Of a stretch of DNA of 64,000 bases, positions 35,125 through 43,297 are shown one piece after another; the first letter of the stretch is position 1; each line of letters opens with the position of its first letter. Both the position numbers and the translations under genes were made by a program. The DNA is taken from assembly GCA_016297695.1 (NCBI GenBank), contig JAEDGC010000002.1, forward strand, positions 47,937 through 111,936, read 5' to 3'. This DNA comes from Bacilli bacterium. GTDB taxonomy: Bacteria > Bacillota_I > Bacilli_A > RF39 > UBA660. The notes below the pieces were generated by a model that had not been told where the DNA came from, made no database searches, and worked only from the letters and a program-made list of their open reading frames with translations.

Positions 35125-36699
35125 CTACATCATTAATGTTCCATAACTTATATGGTCACATATACCTTTTTCAGTAAGCCTTCCACTATTGCCATCAAAT
35201 TCATATAAATATACTATACTATCGCCACCACTTCTATTTTTATCAATAATAAATACTAAATGTCTTTTGCTTACATCTACACAAAATCTATCAAACTCAT
35301 ATTTCTTTTCTTCTTTCTTTGTACTATCTATCATTTTTAAATATCTCTTTTCATACTTTCCACTCATTTCATTCTTTTGCCATATAAATGGCTTAAGGAA
35401 ATACTGTTGATTTTCTGAATTAAGTTCTAATTGATTTCTGCATTTTCTGAATAATATTATTTTACTCGCAATCTCTTTTATTTGTTTCCCGTTTGTTATT
35501 TGAGAAGCTGTTAAATAGCTTAATTTATCGGTAGATGATAATAATTGTATAGGACATATAATACCTATATCATTTTTTCTTCCAAAAGTATCCAATCTTC
35601 TTGATAATTCAACATATTCATTAGTTACGTTGCCACTTTCTAGAGATGTAGGTTTAAATGTATCAAGTACCATATATCTATATCCTTCAGTCATGTTTAA
35701 CTTCTTCATCTTACTTTCTATTTTATTTATATCAAATTCATTAACTGCCCAAAATGTTATTCTACCTTCATACTTTTCTTTTATAAATTCATTAGCTTTA
35801 AAAAATACTTCTTTTTCGGCATCGCTTAAAGTCCATTTACTTATTTTCTTTCTACTAATTGTGTAACATTTAAATACATTTATACATACATAAGCACTTA
35901 ATAAATCTTTAAAATACAATGACGTTTGTTCATTAGATGTTAATAACACTTTTTCTCCACTTTCTACTAATCCTAATATAATAGATAATGTTACTGTTGA
36001 TTTACCACTTCCCGAAGAAGCTCCTAAGAAAAATACACCATTCTTTCTACAAACACCATTAACTTCATCATTTAACATTCTAAAAGATTGTAGGTATCTA
36101 TCTTCACCATTTCTTATATCCTTCCATGTCATAGTTATATCAAACTGTGCCGTATTCTCAAGTTCACCTTTTTCTTTTTTCTCAATTTCTTCTTCCGTAT
36201 AATGTAAACTCTCAAACTTATCTTTTGCTTCTATTACTTTAGCACCAACATTTAAGAATATTGATTGAATAAGTGAGCCAAATTGTATAGAGTCCATAAA
36301 TGGTAATACCTCTGAAGGTTTAACTTTTTCACCATTAAGTTCATAACATTTATCTAAATCAAACCCTAACTCAGTATATCCTTGTATTAAAACATGTTTT
36401 CTTAAATCATCTACATAACTATAGAAGTTATCTACATTACCTTCTAACTTTAATAAATTTTTTATACTTTCATATCCACCATAACCTTCAAATACTTGTA
36501 ATAAACCATTTGTATTACACCATGCACAAACACTTATCATATCTACTTCTTTAATAGTCTTACTCATTTCTCTAGCTAATACAAAGTAGAATATTGATTT
36601 ATCTGTTGAAAAGAAGTCGGGTTCTAATTCTGTTACTAAAGTTAAATCTTGATAAATACAACTTAATACTAATCCTTCAATCATTCCTCTATCTTGCAC
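35125..36699 (-). CDS. dnaB: DnaB-type replicative helicase
   Basis: 524 aa. N-terminal DnaB-like helical domain (LVLSCIYQDLTLVTELEPDFF) and a RecA-like core with Walker A LGASSGSGKST near residue 226, EQTS following strand 2, Walker B-like YMVLDTFKPTS and a LITNGKQIKEIA-type loop. It unwinds DNA ahead of DnaE. The start is GTG at 36697-36699 overlapping the stop of the next upstream gene. Confidence 0.85.
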   Translation of the reverse strand: MQDRGMIEGLVLSCIYQDLTLVTELEPDFFSTDKSIFYFVLAREMSKTIKEVDMISVCAWCNTNGLLQVFEGYGGYESIKNLLKLEGNVDNFYSYVDDLRKHVLIQGYTELGFDLDKCYELNGEKVKPSEVLPFMDSIQFGSLIQSIFLNVGAKVIEAKDKFESLHYTEEEIEKKEKGELENTAQFDITMTWKDIRNGEDRYLQSFRMLNDEVNGVCRKNGVFFLGASSGSGKSTVTLSIILGLVESGEKVLLTSNEQTSLYFKDLLSAYVCINVFKCYTISRKKISKWTLSDAEKEVFFKANEFIKEKYEGRITFWAVNEFDINKIESKMKKLNMTEGYRYMVLDTFKPTSLESGNVTNEYVELSRRLDTFGRKNDIGIICPIQLLSSTDKLSYLTASQITNGKQIKEIASKIILFRKCRNQLELNSENQQYFLKPFIWQKNEMSGKYEKRYLKMIDSTKKEEKKYEFDRFCVDVSKRHLVFIIDKNRSGGDSIVYLYEFDGNSGRLTEKGICDHISYGTLMM

Positions 36700-37250
36700 T
36701 ACTTATCACCATCCCCATTTATTCTTCTTATAATATCTAATATAGTTTCTTTTTGATTATTTCTGTCATGTTCTAATCTTCTAAATATATCTTCATCTGT
36801 TTCATCCAAACAGTCCATAGGTTCATATGTGCTACCTATTTGTATTTGTTCATTTTGACTATAATCTTTTATCTTGTTTTTTATTGCATTTGTTATATAG
36901 GATAACTTACCATACTCTTCATATATATCCTTTTGATTTAAATACATTTTAATGCTATCTGCATTAGCTCTTAAGCAATTATATAATTGTTCTCGACTAT
37001 AATTTTCTTCTATTTCTTTTATTTGATTTACTTTAGTTTTGCTTATGCAAGTATATCCTAAAATATAATCATATAATAATAAAATTTCTTTCCAAAGACT
37101 TTTCTGATATTTGTCTTTATCATATTCTTCTTTAGAACAGTAATAGCTTCTTGTTTTTTTACCTGTCTTTTCATTAATTTTTTCAATGCAATATGCTGTA
37201 TCACTAGCAATCTTTTCTCCACATATTTTACACTTAACTTGTCTAGCCAT
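36699..37250 (-). CDS. Zinc-finger protein upstream of the helicase, 183 aa
   Basis: N-terminal CKICGEKIASDTAYC is a likely zinc site; the rest is charged and helical with DETDEDIFRRLEHDRNNQKET near the end. Position directly before dnaB and stop-start overlap suggest a helicase loader or accessory factor, which is inference from context only. Confidence 0.65.
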   Translation of the reverse strand: MARQVKCKICGEKIASDTAYCIEKINEKTGKKTRSYYCSKEEYDKDKYQKSLWKEILLLYDYILGYTCISKTKVNQIKEIEENYSREQLYNCLRANADSIKMYLNQKDIYEEYGKLSYITNAIKNKIKDYSQNEQIQIGSTYEPMDCLDETDEDIFRRLEHDRNNQKETILDIIRRINGDGDK

Positions 37251-37257
37251 TCATTCA

Positions 37258-37518
37258 TCACCTTTCGTTAGGGTCTATCCACTTATCCCATATAAATTCT
37301 ATTCTATCTAAATCTTTTATCTTAATCGGATTAACATCATAACAATTCAAATAATCAGAATTATAACTAAATTGTAAAAATTCTCTTCCACATTCACTAC
37401 AAAATAATTTTTCTATGTCTACTTGATTATATTTATCTTTAGACATTATTGCTATTATCTGTCCATTACACTTATTACATGAACATGTATTAAACTCCTC
37501 ATACCAATACTCTAACAT
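37258..37518 (-). CDS. Zinc-binding protein, 86 aa
   Basis: CSCNKCNGQ near residue 12 and LFCSECGREFLQF near residue 40 make a zinc ribbon. Ends DRIEFIWDKWIDPNER. First gene of the helicase unit. Function unknown. Confidence 0.65.
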   Translation of the reverse strand: MLEYWYEEFNTCSCNKCNGQIIAIMSKDKYNQVDIEKLFCSECGREFLQFSYNSDYLNCYDVNPIKIKDLDRIEFIWDKWIDPNER

Positions 37519-37541
37519 TATTCATCACCTTCTTTATTTAT

Positions 37542-37570
37542 ATTATACAATATTTCTTATTAAAAGTCAA
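37542..37570 (-). promoter_or_regulatory. Promoter of the helicase unit
   Basis: -35 TTGACT (37565-37570), spacer starting TTTAATAA, 17 bp, -10 TATAAT (37542-37547), then ATAAATAAA. Confidence 0.85.
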
Positions 37571-37583
37571 ATACCAATATTAA

Positions 37584-37611
37584 AAAATACCGATAAAACT
37601 ATCGGTATTTT
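37584..37611 (-). terminator. Terminator after the 105-aa gene
   Basis: Stem AAAATACCGAT (37601-37611 with 37584-37594), followed by TTTTTTAATATT. Confidence 0.85.
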
Positions 37612-37617
37612 AATTTA

Positions 37618-37935
37618 TTAATCTTTATCATATCCATAATATTTCAATGCTTCTTCAAATTTCTTAGGTGGTACTAAAAAACTTCTTAAGAATACTGGTT
37701 CTGCATTATGATATTTAAAATGACAGTCTCTTTGTTCTTTAACTGTGCCTAACTCTAAGTCTTTTTCTGAGAATGCAAAATCAAGATATCCACCATTTCC
37801 AACATACCATGTTTCTTTATAAAAGTTACCATAGTTTTCTCCGAATTCATAATATAGCTCGGGTGCTAAAAAATCTACATTCAATGTAACTTCATCCTCT
37901 AATTCCATAGTTCTTAAATCTACATAATATCTCAT
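37618..37935 (-). CDS. Hypothetical protein, 105 aa
   Basis: Not recognised. Aromatic-rich and beta-like (YYVDLRTMELEDEVTLNVDF, YVGNGGYLDFAFSEKD). Last gene of a long unit of small genes. Ribosome site GGAGG lies within the end of the preceding 40-aa gene. Confidence 0.65.
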   Translation of the reverse strand: MRYYVDLRTMELEDEVTLNVDFLAPELYYEFGENYGNFYKETWYVGNGGYLDFAFSEKDLELGTVKEQRDCHFKYHNAEPVFLRSFLVPPKKFEEALKYYGYDKD

Positions 37936-37945
37936 ATAATACCTC

Positions 37946-38068
37946 CTATTTATATTTATCTAATGTATCTTTTTTCATCGTAATAACCTTACCTTCTGAA
38001 GTTTCAACAATATAATATACTAAACTATCTCTATTATAATACTCTGCTAATATTTTATAATTTTTCAT
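37946..38068 (-). CDS. Small protein, 40 aa
   Basis: MKNYKILAEYYNRDSLVYYI followed by VETSEGKVITMKKDT. Looks like a minimal beta-sheet protein. Strong GGAGGGATAGAT ribosome site; its stop overlaps the next ribosome site (TAGGAGG). Confidence 0.6.
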   Translation of the reverse strand: MKNYKILAEYYNRDSLVYYIVETSEGKVITMKKDTLDKYK

Positions 38069-38087
38069 ATCTATCCCTCCTAATTTA

Positions 38088-38399
38088 TTATAATATTACT
38101 GCTAAAGCTAATGTGATATAATGTATTGCTTGGTCTAATATTAAAGCATTTCTATCACCAAATTTTTTAGTAGTTATCCCTCTAGCTTTAAGATAATCAA
38201 CTGCTATATGACTAATTAATATTATCCAATACCATGCTAAAGTTATATCTGTGCTAAATATAAAGAATACACCTAAAGTATATAATATACTATGCATTAT
38301 TAATAAGTAATTATCTCTTCCTTTGTTACAAGCTAAATATTCTGTTTGTAAAAAATAATCTCCTAAAGCATGAGCAAATAATAATTTTAATAATATCAT
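38088..38399 (-). CDS. DUF3307 membrane protein
   Basis: 103 aa with four hydrophobic segments. LLFAHALGDYFLQTEYLACNK at the start and HIAVDYLKARGI and LDQAIHYITLALA later match DUF3307, found in phages and bacteria, with no assigned function. Confidence 0.75.
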   Translation of the reverse strand: MILLKLLFAHALGDYFLQTEYLACNKGRDNYLLIMHSILYTLGVFFIFSTDITLAWYWIILISHIAVDYLKARGITTKKFGDRNALILDQAIHYITLALAVIL

Positions 38400-38411
38400 A
38401 TATTCCTCCTA

Positions 38412-38648
38412 TTACCAAAATCTCTTTTCTATATCTTTAATCATAACATACTTAGGTTCTATGGTTTTAATATATAAATCTAATTCTTTACCCATAGGTG
38501 ATTCAATAATATAAATCTTTGTCATATCTAGACTAAATCCCATTACTTCCCATCCATGTTCGTTTGACATTTTTTCTATAGTATCATAATCAATCCATGT
38601 ATTTTTGTATACACTTAATCTTACTGCTAAATTATCACCTATCTTCAT
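38412..38648 (-). CDS. Hypothetical protein, 78 aa
   Basis: Not recognised. KIGDNLAVRLSVYKNTWIDYD, then EHGWEVMGFSLDMTKIYIIES, a mixed alpha/beta layout. GGAGGGATAATT before ATG. Confidence 0.65.
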   Translation of the reverse strand: MKIGDNLAVRLSVYKNTWIDYDTIEKMSNEHGWEVMGFSLDMTKIYIIESPMGKELDLYIKTIEPKYVMIKDIEKRFW

Positions 38649-38650
38649 AA

Positions 38651-39223
38651 TTATCCCTCCATATCTTTTAATATTTCATTTAAAGCAAAATCTATCTCTT
38701 CCCAATTTCTAACTCTTGTATGAACTCCATCTTGATTTACATTTTGATTATGTGGCATATCATATAATAATGTCCAAGCAAATGGGTGATAATGTTTATA
38801 TATATCTAAATTACCTATATAATCATCTATTAATACATCTGCTCTTACAACATGTTTACAATCTGTATTTATAAATCCGTCAAAATATTCATATACTCCA
38901 CATTGTTTAAGTAACTCAAGTTTATTTTCGAAAGTTCCAACTTCTCTAGTCGCTGATACTAATAAGAATTTAACTCCTTTTTCATGATATTTCTTTAATA
39001 CTTTTTTAATATTATCATCTTTTAATTTCATTTTAAAAATTATGTCAGGGTCATTCAAAGATTCAAATAACCCATGTTCAAATATTGTATTATCTATATT
39101 CCATTCTTTTATATCATCCTCTACTGTATGATTAGTTCCATGTGTTTTATTATATTCGTCTACTAAAACATTAAGAAAATTGGTAAGAACATCATCACAA
39201 TCTACTGCAACAGTTAAATCCAT
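38651..39223 (-). CDS. 5'(3')-deoxyribonucleotidase-like HAD phosphatase
   Basis: 190 aa. HAD motif I AVDCDDVLTNFL (residues 6-17), NT5C-type EWNID, motif II LLVSATREVG and motif III VDVLIDDYIGN-like ADVLIDDYIGN fit the NT5C family, which dephosphorylates deoxynucleoside monophosphates. In a phage it could trim nucleotide pools. GAGGTGATATT ribosome site. Confidence 0.82.
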   Translation of the reverse strand: MDLTVAVDCDDVLTNFLNVLVDEYNKTHGTNHTVEDDIKEWNIDNTIFEHGLFESLNDPDIIFKMKLKDDNIKKVLKKYHEKGVKFLLVSATREVGTFENKLELLKQCGVYEYFDGFINTDCKHVVRADVLIDDYIGNLDIYKHYHPFAWTLLYDMPHNQNVNQDGVHTRVRNWEEIDFALNEILKDMEG

Positions 39224-39243
39224 AATATCACCTCGTTAATCTT

Positions 39244-39426
39244 TTATTTTAATATATTTAATACAATTACAAATAAAAGTGCATCTATGACTATTGCTCC
39301 TACTAAACTAATTGTCTCCATTAAGAAACAAAACAACCACATTATACCAATAGTAGCTAAAACCATTATTATAGCTATACCAAGATGTCTAAACCATTCT
39401 TTTAACACCTTAGTCATTCTACTCAT
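39244..39426 (-). CDS. Membrane protein, 60 aa
   Basis: Two hydrophobic stretches (IAIIMVLATIGIMWLFCFL and GAIVIDALLFVIVLNIL). ATG at 39424-39426 with GGAGGG. Its start overlaps the end of the gene above. Function unknown. Confidence 0.65.
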   Translation of the reverse strand: MSRMTKVLKEWFRHLGIAIIMVLATIGIMWLFCFLMETISLVGAIVIDALLFVIVLNILK

Positions 39427-39437
39427 TCTCAACCCTC

Positions 39438-39848
39438 CTACCAAAATTCTTTTATTTCATATCCTAATATATTAAAATATCCAACCCTAGGTAAACTTTC
39501 TACCCAATTATGCAATTCACTCCATGTTAATTCTAATAATTGTTCTTTAGTTAATAAATCCACTTCATCTTGAGTATAATGTCTTCTTATTATTAATTGC
39601 TTATCCCTATCATCGTATATCCAATTATTAGGTATGTTATAACCAAATTCATTAGATAATTGTATTCTAGTTATATTATTAAAGCTTATATATGTCCCCA
39701 TAGAATAACAGTCTATTCCTAACTTATCAAATTCTTCTAAGTGTCCACTACATGTGAATGTAGTTGTATAGCCTAATTTATTTAGTTCCATTATATCTTC
39801 AGCAATATCATCATCAAGTTCAAAAACTCTAGTTTCTTCAACTATCAT
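39438..39848 (-). CDS. Hypothetical protein, 136 aa
   Basis: Not recognised. LNKLGYTTTFTCSGHLEEFDKLGI resembles the conserved CSGH segment in a family of small phage proteins of unknown role. Later SELHNWVESLPRVGYFNI. Same unit as the nucleotidase. Confidence 0.65.
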   Translation of the reverse strand: MIVEETRVFELDDDIAEDIMELNKLGYTTTFTCSGHLEEFDKLGIDCYSMGTYISFNNITRIQLSNEFGYNIPNNWIYDDRDKQLIIRRHYTQDEVDLLTKEQLLELTWSELHNWVESLPRVGYFNILGYEIKEFW

Positions 39849-39859
39849 AATACCACTCC

Positions 39860-40156
39860 TTAATTTAAATATTTATCTGATAACTTCCCAACCCTTTTAA
39901 CTGTCAAATTTTTGTATTTCTTAAGTTTTTCTTGTTTAGTCAATCCTCTTTCAAAATTACTTCCTTCAACTTTTTCAGATATAACATATATATTACCTAC
40001 TTTATTACATGAAATACAGTAATCAGCTAATACATAATCTTCTATTTCATCAACATAAAGTAGACATTGTTTGTACTCATGTTTATGATTTGATTTTTTA
40101 ACTGTTTTGTTTTTCTTCTTTTTATACTTTGGTATTTCATCATTAAAATCTTTCAT
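39860..40156 (-). CDS. Basic zinc-site protein, 98 aa
   Basis: Lysine-rich N-terminus (EIPKYKKKKNKTVKKSNHKH) and ADYCISCNKVGNIYV. It may bind nucleic acid. First gene of the unit that ends at 37618, GGAGTGGTTAAAT upstream. Confidence 0.65.
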   Translation of the reverse strand: MKDFNDEIPKYKKKKNKTVKKSNHKHEYKQCLLYVDEIEDYVLADYCISCNKVGNIYVISEKVEGSNFERGLTKQEKLKKYKNLTVKRVGKLSDKYLN

Positions 40157-40186
40157 ATTTAACCACTCCTTATCTTATTTACTTAT

Positions 40187-40215
40187 ATTATACATTATTT
40201 TATATCTAAAGTCAA
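40187..40215 (-). promoter_or_regulatory. Promoter of the 98-aa gene unit
   Basis: -35 TTGACT (40210-40215), 17 bp, -10 TATAAT (40187-40192), then AAGTAAATAAG. Confidence 0.85.
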
Positions 40216-40231
40216 GTATTATTATAAAAAA

Positions 40232-40253
40232 ACTAGAGAAAATTTTCTCTAGT
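40232..40253 (-). terminator. Terminator of the GH13 unit
   Basis: 10-bp stem ACTAGAGAAA (40244-40253 with 40232-40241), followed by TTTTTTATAA. Confidence 0.87.
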
Positions 40254-40263
40254 CAAAATATCA

Positions 40264-40533
40264 TTATATTATTGCAACAATCAAACCTATACATATAAAT
40301 ATTCCTATGAAAGTTAATACTGTTAAAACTTTAAAAGTTGTCATAAATATACTTTCCATAAATTCCCTTGGATACATAGGAAATTTTTCCATTAATTCAT
40401 CTATGGCTTGAGATACTTCGTCCATAAATCTGTCTTTGCTTAATATTAAAACAAGTTCTTGTAATGCAACTCTACCTAAGAAAAGTAACGCTACTATTAA
40501 TAAAGCTAAAACTATCATTGTGCCTATACTCAT
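40264..40533 (-). CDS. Membrane protein, 89 aa
   Basis: Hydrophobic N-terminus (TMIVLALLIVALLFLG) and C-terminal pair (TFKVLTVLTFIGIFICIGLI) around an amphipathic middle with DEVSQAIDELMEKF. Last gene of the GH13 unit. Function unknown. Confidence 0.65.
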   Translation of the reverse strand: MSIGTMIVLALLIVALLFLGRVALQELVLILSKDRFMDEVSQAIDELMEKFPMYPREFMESIFMTTFKVLTVLTFIGIFICIGLIVAII

Positions 40534-40545
40534 ATTAATCCCTCC

Positions 40546-41688
40546 TTATTTTATTCCTCTTCTCTCTTTGTCTTTAGCTATTAAATCTTTTATGTAATAA
40601 AACAAACTATTCTTATCCTTTATAACTCTTGCCATATCTTCTAAGCTATAGTTTTGTCTAACTACACTATCACTACAATCCCATAAAAGTCCTTCCATAT
40701 CATTTTCAGTACCATAATAAATAGAAATACAATCATCATCTCTAGTTTTTTCTATCATTGCTTTTAAATACATCTTAACTTTTTCTCTATCGTTATCTAA
40801 CATACTTGCTATTCTACTACAATCATGATTACAACTAAACAAAGTAACTGACTTAGGATATATTGCATCTATATAAAGGTCTTCATATTTTCTACCTTCT
40901 CGTATTTGATTAACCAAACCGAATACATTATAGAAGTCAAAGGTATTACCTAATATTCTGTTATATTCAATTGGTGTATATTTTAAATCATGATATGTCA
41001 TATCAAACCATACTTCTCCAACTATTTGTATATTAGGATTTATATTATTTATAACGTCTCTTATAAATCTACAATATGGAAGTCCATCAAAGTTATCTAC
41101 TGCCCAGCTGTTGTGGAATATGGCATCCCCTCTAATATGTAAATGATTAGGAGATTTTCTTAACCAAAATTCTAATACATGTTTCATCTCGTTTTTAACA
41201 TTTTGACTTTGAACATTTAAAGCTGGTATCATTCCTCCAAATGGTGCTACTACATATTTCTTTAAATCATCTTTCCATTCATATATACTTCCTCTTATAT
41301 TTGTTGCTCTATCATTTTCAGGATAATCTCTCGCTATAAAGAAGTCATTTTTTCCTTGTTTAAAATCTTTATAATAATATGATTGGTCGCTACAGTGATT
41401 AAGAGTGATGTCTAATATTAGTGACATATTTCTCTTTTCTAACTCTCTTAATAGATTATGGAAATCATCCATTGTTCCTAACCTATGGTCAATCTCGTAA
41501 AAATTCTTAATATGATATCCATGAGAATCATCTGCTGACTCAAATATTGGATTAGTTAATACACTATCAAATCCCATTTCTTGTATATAGTCAAGTTGGT
41601 TTGTCAAATCTTTTATACTATGAAAATGTCCTAAATCTTTTCTTCTACTTAAGAAAGTATGATATATATATAATCTTTTTTTACTCAT
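40546..41688 (-). CDS. GH13 alpha-amylase-family glycoside hydrolase
   Basis: 380 aa. The four GH13 regions are present: DITLNHCSD (I), HIRGDAIFH with the catalytic Asp (II), IVGEVWF with the acid Glu (III), and LFSCNHDCSR with the third Asp (IV). The fold is shorter than most amylases and lacks a signal peptide, so it acts inside the cell. It should cut or transfer alpha-glucosides such as glycogen or maltodextrins. A cytosolic GH13 enzyme is very unusual in a phage; it may mobilise host sugar reserves or modify glucosylated DNA or polymer. GGATGTGGTCTA before ATG. Confidence 0.85.
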   Translation of the reverse strand: MSKKRLYIYHTFLSRRKDLGHFHSIKDLTNQLDYIQEMGFDSVLTNPIFESADDSHGYHIKNFYEIDHRLGTMDDFHNLLRELEKRNMSLILDITLNHCSDQSYYYKDFKQGKNDFFIARDYPENDRATNIRGSIYEWKDDLKKYVVAPFGGMIPALNVQSQNVKNEMKHVLEFWLRKSPNHLHIRGDAIFHNSWAVDNFDGLPYCRFIRDVINNINPNIQIVGEVWFDMTYHDLKYTPIEYNRILGNTFDFYNVFGLVNQIREGRKYEDLYIDAIYPKSVTLFSCNHDCSRIASMLDNDREKVKMYLKAMIEKTRDDDCISIYYGTENDMEGLLWDCSDSVVRQNYSLEDMARVIKDKNSLFYYIKDLIAKDKERRGIK

Positions 41689-41705
41689 TAGACCACATCC
41701 TTTTT

Positions 41706-42110
41706 TTATAATTTTACTTTAGCATATTTTTTCCAATCTTTTCCTTCGTTAACTAATTCAATCTTATCAAAATCTTTTTCCAAAAATCGTTTCATATCAC
41801 CATCTTGTCTTAAATGAAATACTGGTTTATCATAATATAATGCTTTCTCTATTTCTGAATATACACCTTTACCAATTACTCCATCCTTCAATGTTGAAAA
41901 TACAGTCATATCAGTTTGTTTTATAAACACAAAGCATTGCTCCATAACATCTTTTCCATTACTATTATCATAAATCCATCCATTAGGATTAATTATAGTT
42001 GTATCATAATTTCCATAAGTATGTCCTTCATTTAATTTAATTAAATCTATTTCTTCTCTTTCCTTCTCTGTGTTGTAAATCAACATACTATGTGCATAAT
42101 ATACTAACAT
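41706..42110 (-). CDS. Possible nucleoside 2-deoxyribosyltransferase/SLOG-like protein
   Basis: 134 aa. LVYYAHSMLIYNTEKEREEI, INPNGWIYDN, and KQTDMTVFSTLKDGVIGKGVYSEI match the general pattern of deoxyribosyltransferase/SLOG-type Rossmann proteins (Y-x-A-H start, D in strand 4, conserved E in G-x-x-x-E). Substrate unknown. Next to GH13 gene. Confidence 0.55.
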   Translation of the reverse strand: MLVYYAHSMLIYNTEKEREEIDLIKLNEGHTYGNYDTTIINPNGWIYDNSNGKDVMEQCFVFIKQTDMTVFSTLKDGVIGKGVYSEIEKALYYDKPVFHLRQDGDMKRFLEKDFDKIELVNEGKDWKKYAKVKL

Positions 42111-42121
42111 ATAACACCTCC

Positions 42122-42340
42122 TTATTTATCTAATAAATCCTCTAATTCTTTTGCTATACATTTTATACAGAAATCATCTGCTTCATCTAAAGGTGTTCTT
42201 TTGCAATGTGAAGACTCTCTTATGCCTAATTCACTAATACAATAGTTGTTCATTAATTCATATAATCTAATAAACTTTTCTTTTCCTAAGCTACAATAAA
42301 CTTGCTCTAATAATAATAAATCTTGATTTTTACATTTCAT
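42122..42340 (-). CDS. Hypothetical cysteine-containing protein, 72 aa
   Basis: MKCKNQDLLLLEQVYCSLGK start; later SHCKRTPLDEADDFCIKCIAK. ATG at 42338-42340 with AAAGGTGAG four bases before. The longer reading to 42394 would start near the transcription start. Function unknown. Confidence 0.65.
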   Translation of the reverse strand: MKCKNQDLLLLEQVYCSLGKEKFIRLYELMNNYCISELGIRESSHCKRTPLDEADDFCIKCIAKELEDLLDK

Positions 42341-42407
42341 AATTCTCACCTTTCTTTTAATTTTTCGTATTAATGATTTTATCATCTGTATCACCTTCTT
42401 TACCTAT

Positions 42408-42436
42408 ATTATACAACTTATCTTATAAAACGTCAA
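42408..42436 (-). promoter_or_regulatory. Promoter of the GH13 unit
   Basis: -35 TTGACG (42431-42436), spacer starting TTTTATAA, 17 bp, -10 TATAAT (42408-42413). Confidence 0.85.
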
Positions 42437-42655
42437 CTATTCTAAGTAAAAATGTAAAACATTTTTAAATATTTTTATCTTATCATATAATTCAATTTCA
42501 TTTTCATTCAAAGGTCTTATAATATTACCATATGAATTAAATATTAAATCATTTCTTATATAACATCTTTCTCCTATACTTTCACTTAATTCTTTTTCAT
42601 TATATTTTATTTTCTTTATAATCCTATTTATAGTCTCCATTTCTCTTTTACTCAT
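42437..42655 (-). CDS. Hypothetical protein, 72 aa
   Basis: MSKREMETINRIIKKIKYNE, helical and basic first half, then NDLIFNSYGNIIRPLNENEI. ATG at 42653-42655 has AAGGAGGAAATTA and overlaps the upstream stop (TAATG). Function unknown. Confidence 0.65.
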   Translation of the reverse strand: MSKREMETINRIIKKIKYNEKELSESIGERCYIRNDLIFNSYGNIIRPLNENEIELYDKIKIFKNVLHFYLE

Positions 42656-43286
42656 TAATTTCCTCCTTATATTCATCTCTATAATCAAATATCCAACCAC
42701 CCATACATCTACTGTCACATCCACCATACGCAACAATATAACAATTCTCGCCATCTATTTCTTTTATCCATACATCGTCAGATGATTTATCTCCAAATAT
42801 CAAATCTATACGATTATATTCTTCATTTTTTGTCACTTTTCCAAATTTACTTAATGTATTCATTAATTCTTTGACATTCACTATCTCCTTATTATTCGAC
42901 ACTTCTTTTAACAATTCATGTATTACGCATATATTAGTTACCTTTCTGTAGTCTAATACATAACCTTCATCTTCTACTACATCACACCATTTTTCATCTA
43001 TGTCACGATTATAATATTCAAGGTGATTGCCAAATGGGCTAACCCAGTTGTCTATAATCACACCATCTAGTTCTTTAGCCCATTTAACACCTCTAAGTTC
43101 TTTTTCAAATTCTTCACTAGGCTTCTTTGCCCATTCAAAGTATGACTTTAAATTTACCCATGTAGTTACTTTTATCATTCTTTCTTTTTCTTCATCAGTT
43201 AATTTATTTATTTTTTCTGAATATTCTTTATGAACGTCTAATCTTTCTTTAATATATTTTTCTCTATTAAATATAAATACCTTCAT
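42648..43286 (-). CDS. Hypothetical protein, 212 aa
   Basis: Not recognised. Basic N-terminal half, then VIIDNWVSPFGNHLEYYNRD and a C-terminal CYIVAYGGCDSRCMGGWIFDY. Cysteine and glycine in the last part may form a small metal site. Followed by the coupled 72-aa gene. Confidence 0.7.
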   Translation of the reverse strand: MKVFIFNREKYIKERLDVHKEYSEKINKLTDEEKERMIKVTTWVNLKSYFEWAKKPSEEFEKELRGVKWAKELDGVIIDNWVSPFGNHLEYYNRDIDEKWCDVVEDEGYVLDYRKVTNICVIHELLKEVSNNKEIVNVKELMNTLSKFGKVTKNEEYNRIDLIFGDKSSDDVWIKEIDGENCYIVAYGGCDSRCMGGWIFDYRDEYKEEINE

Positions 43287-43297
43287 ATTAATACCTC

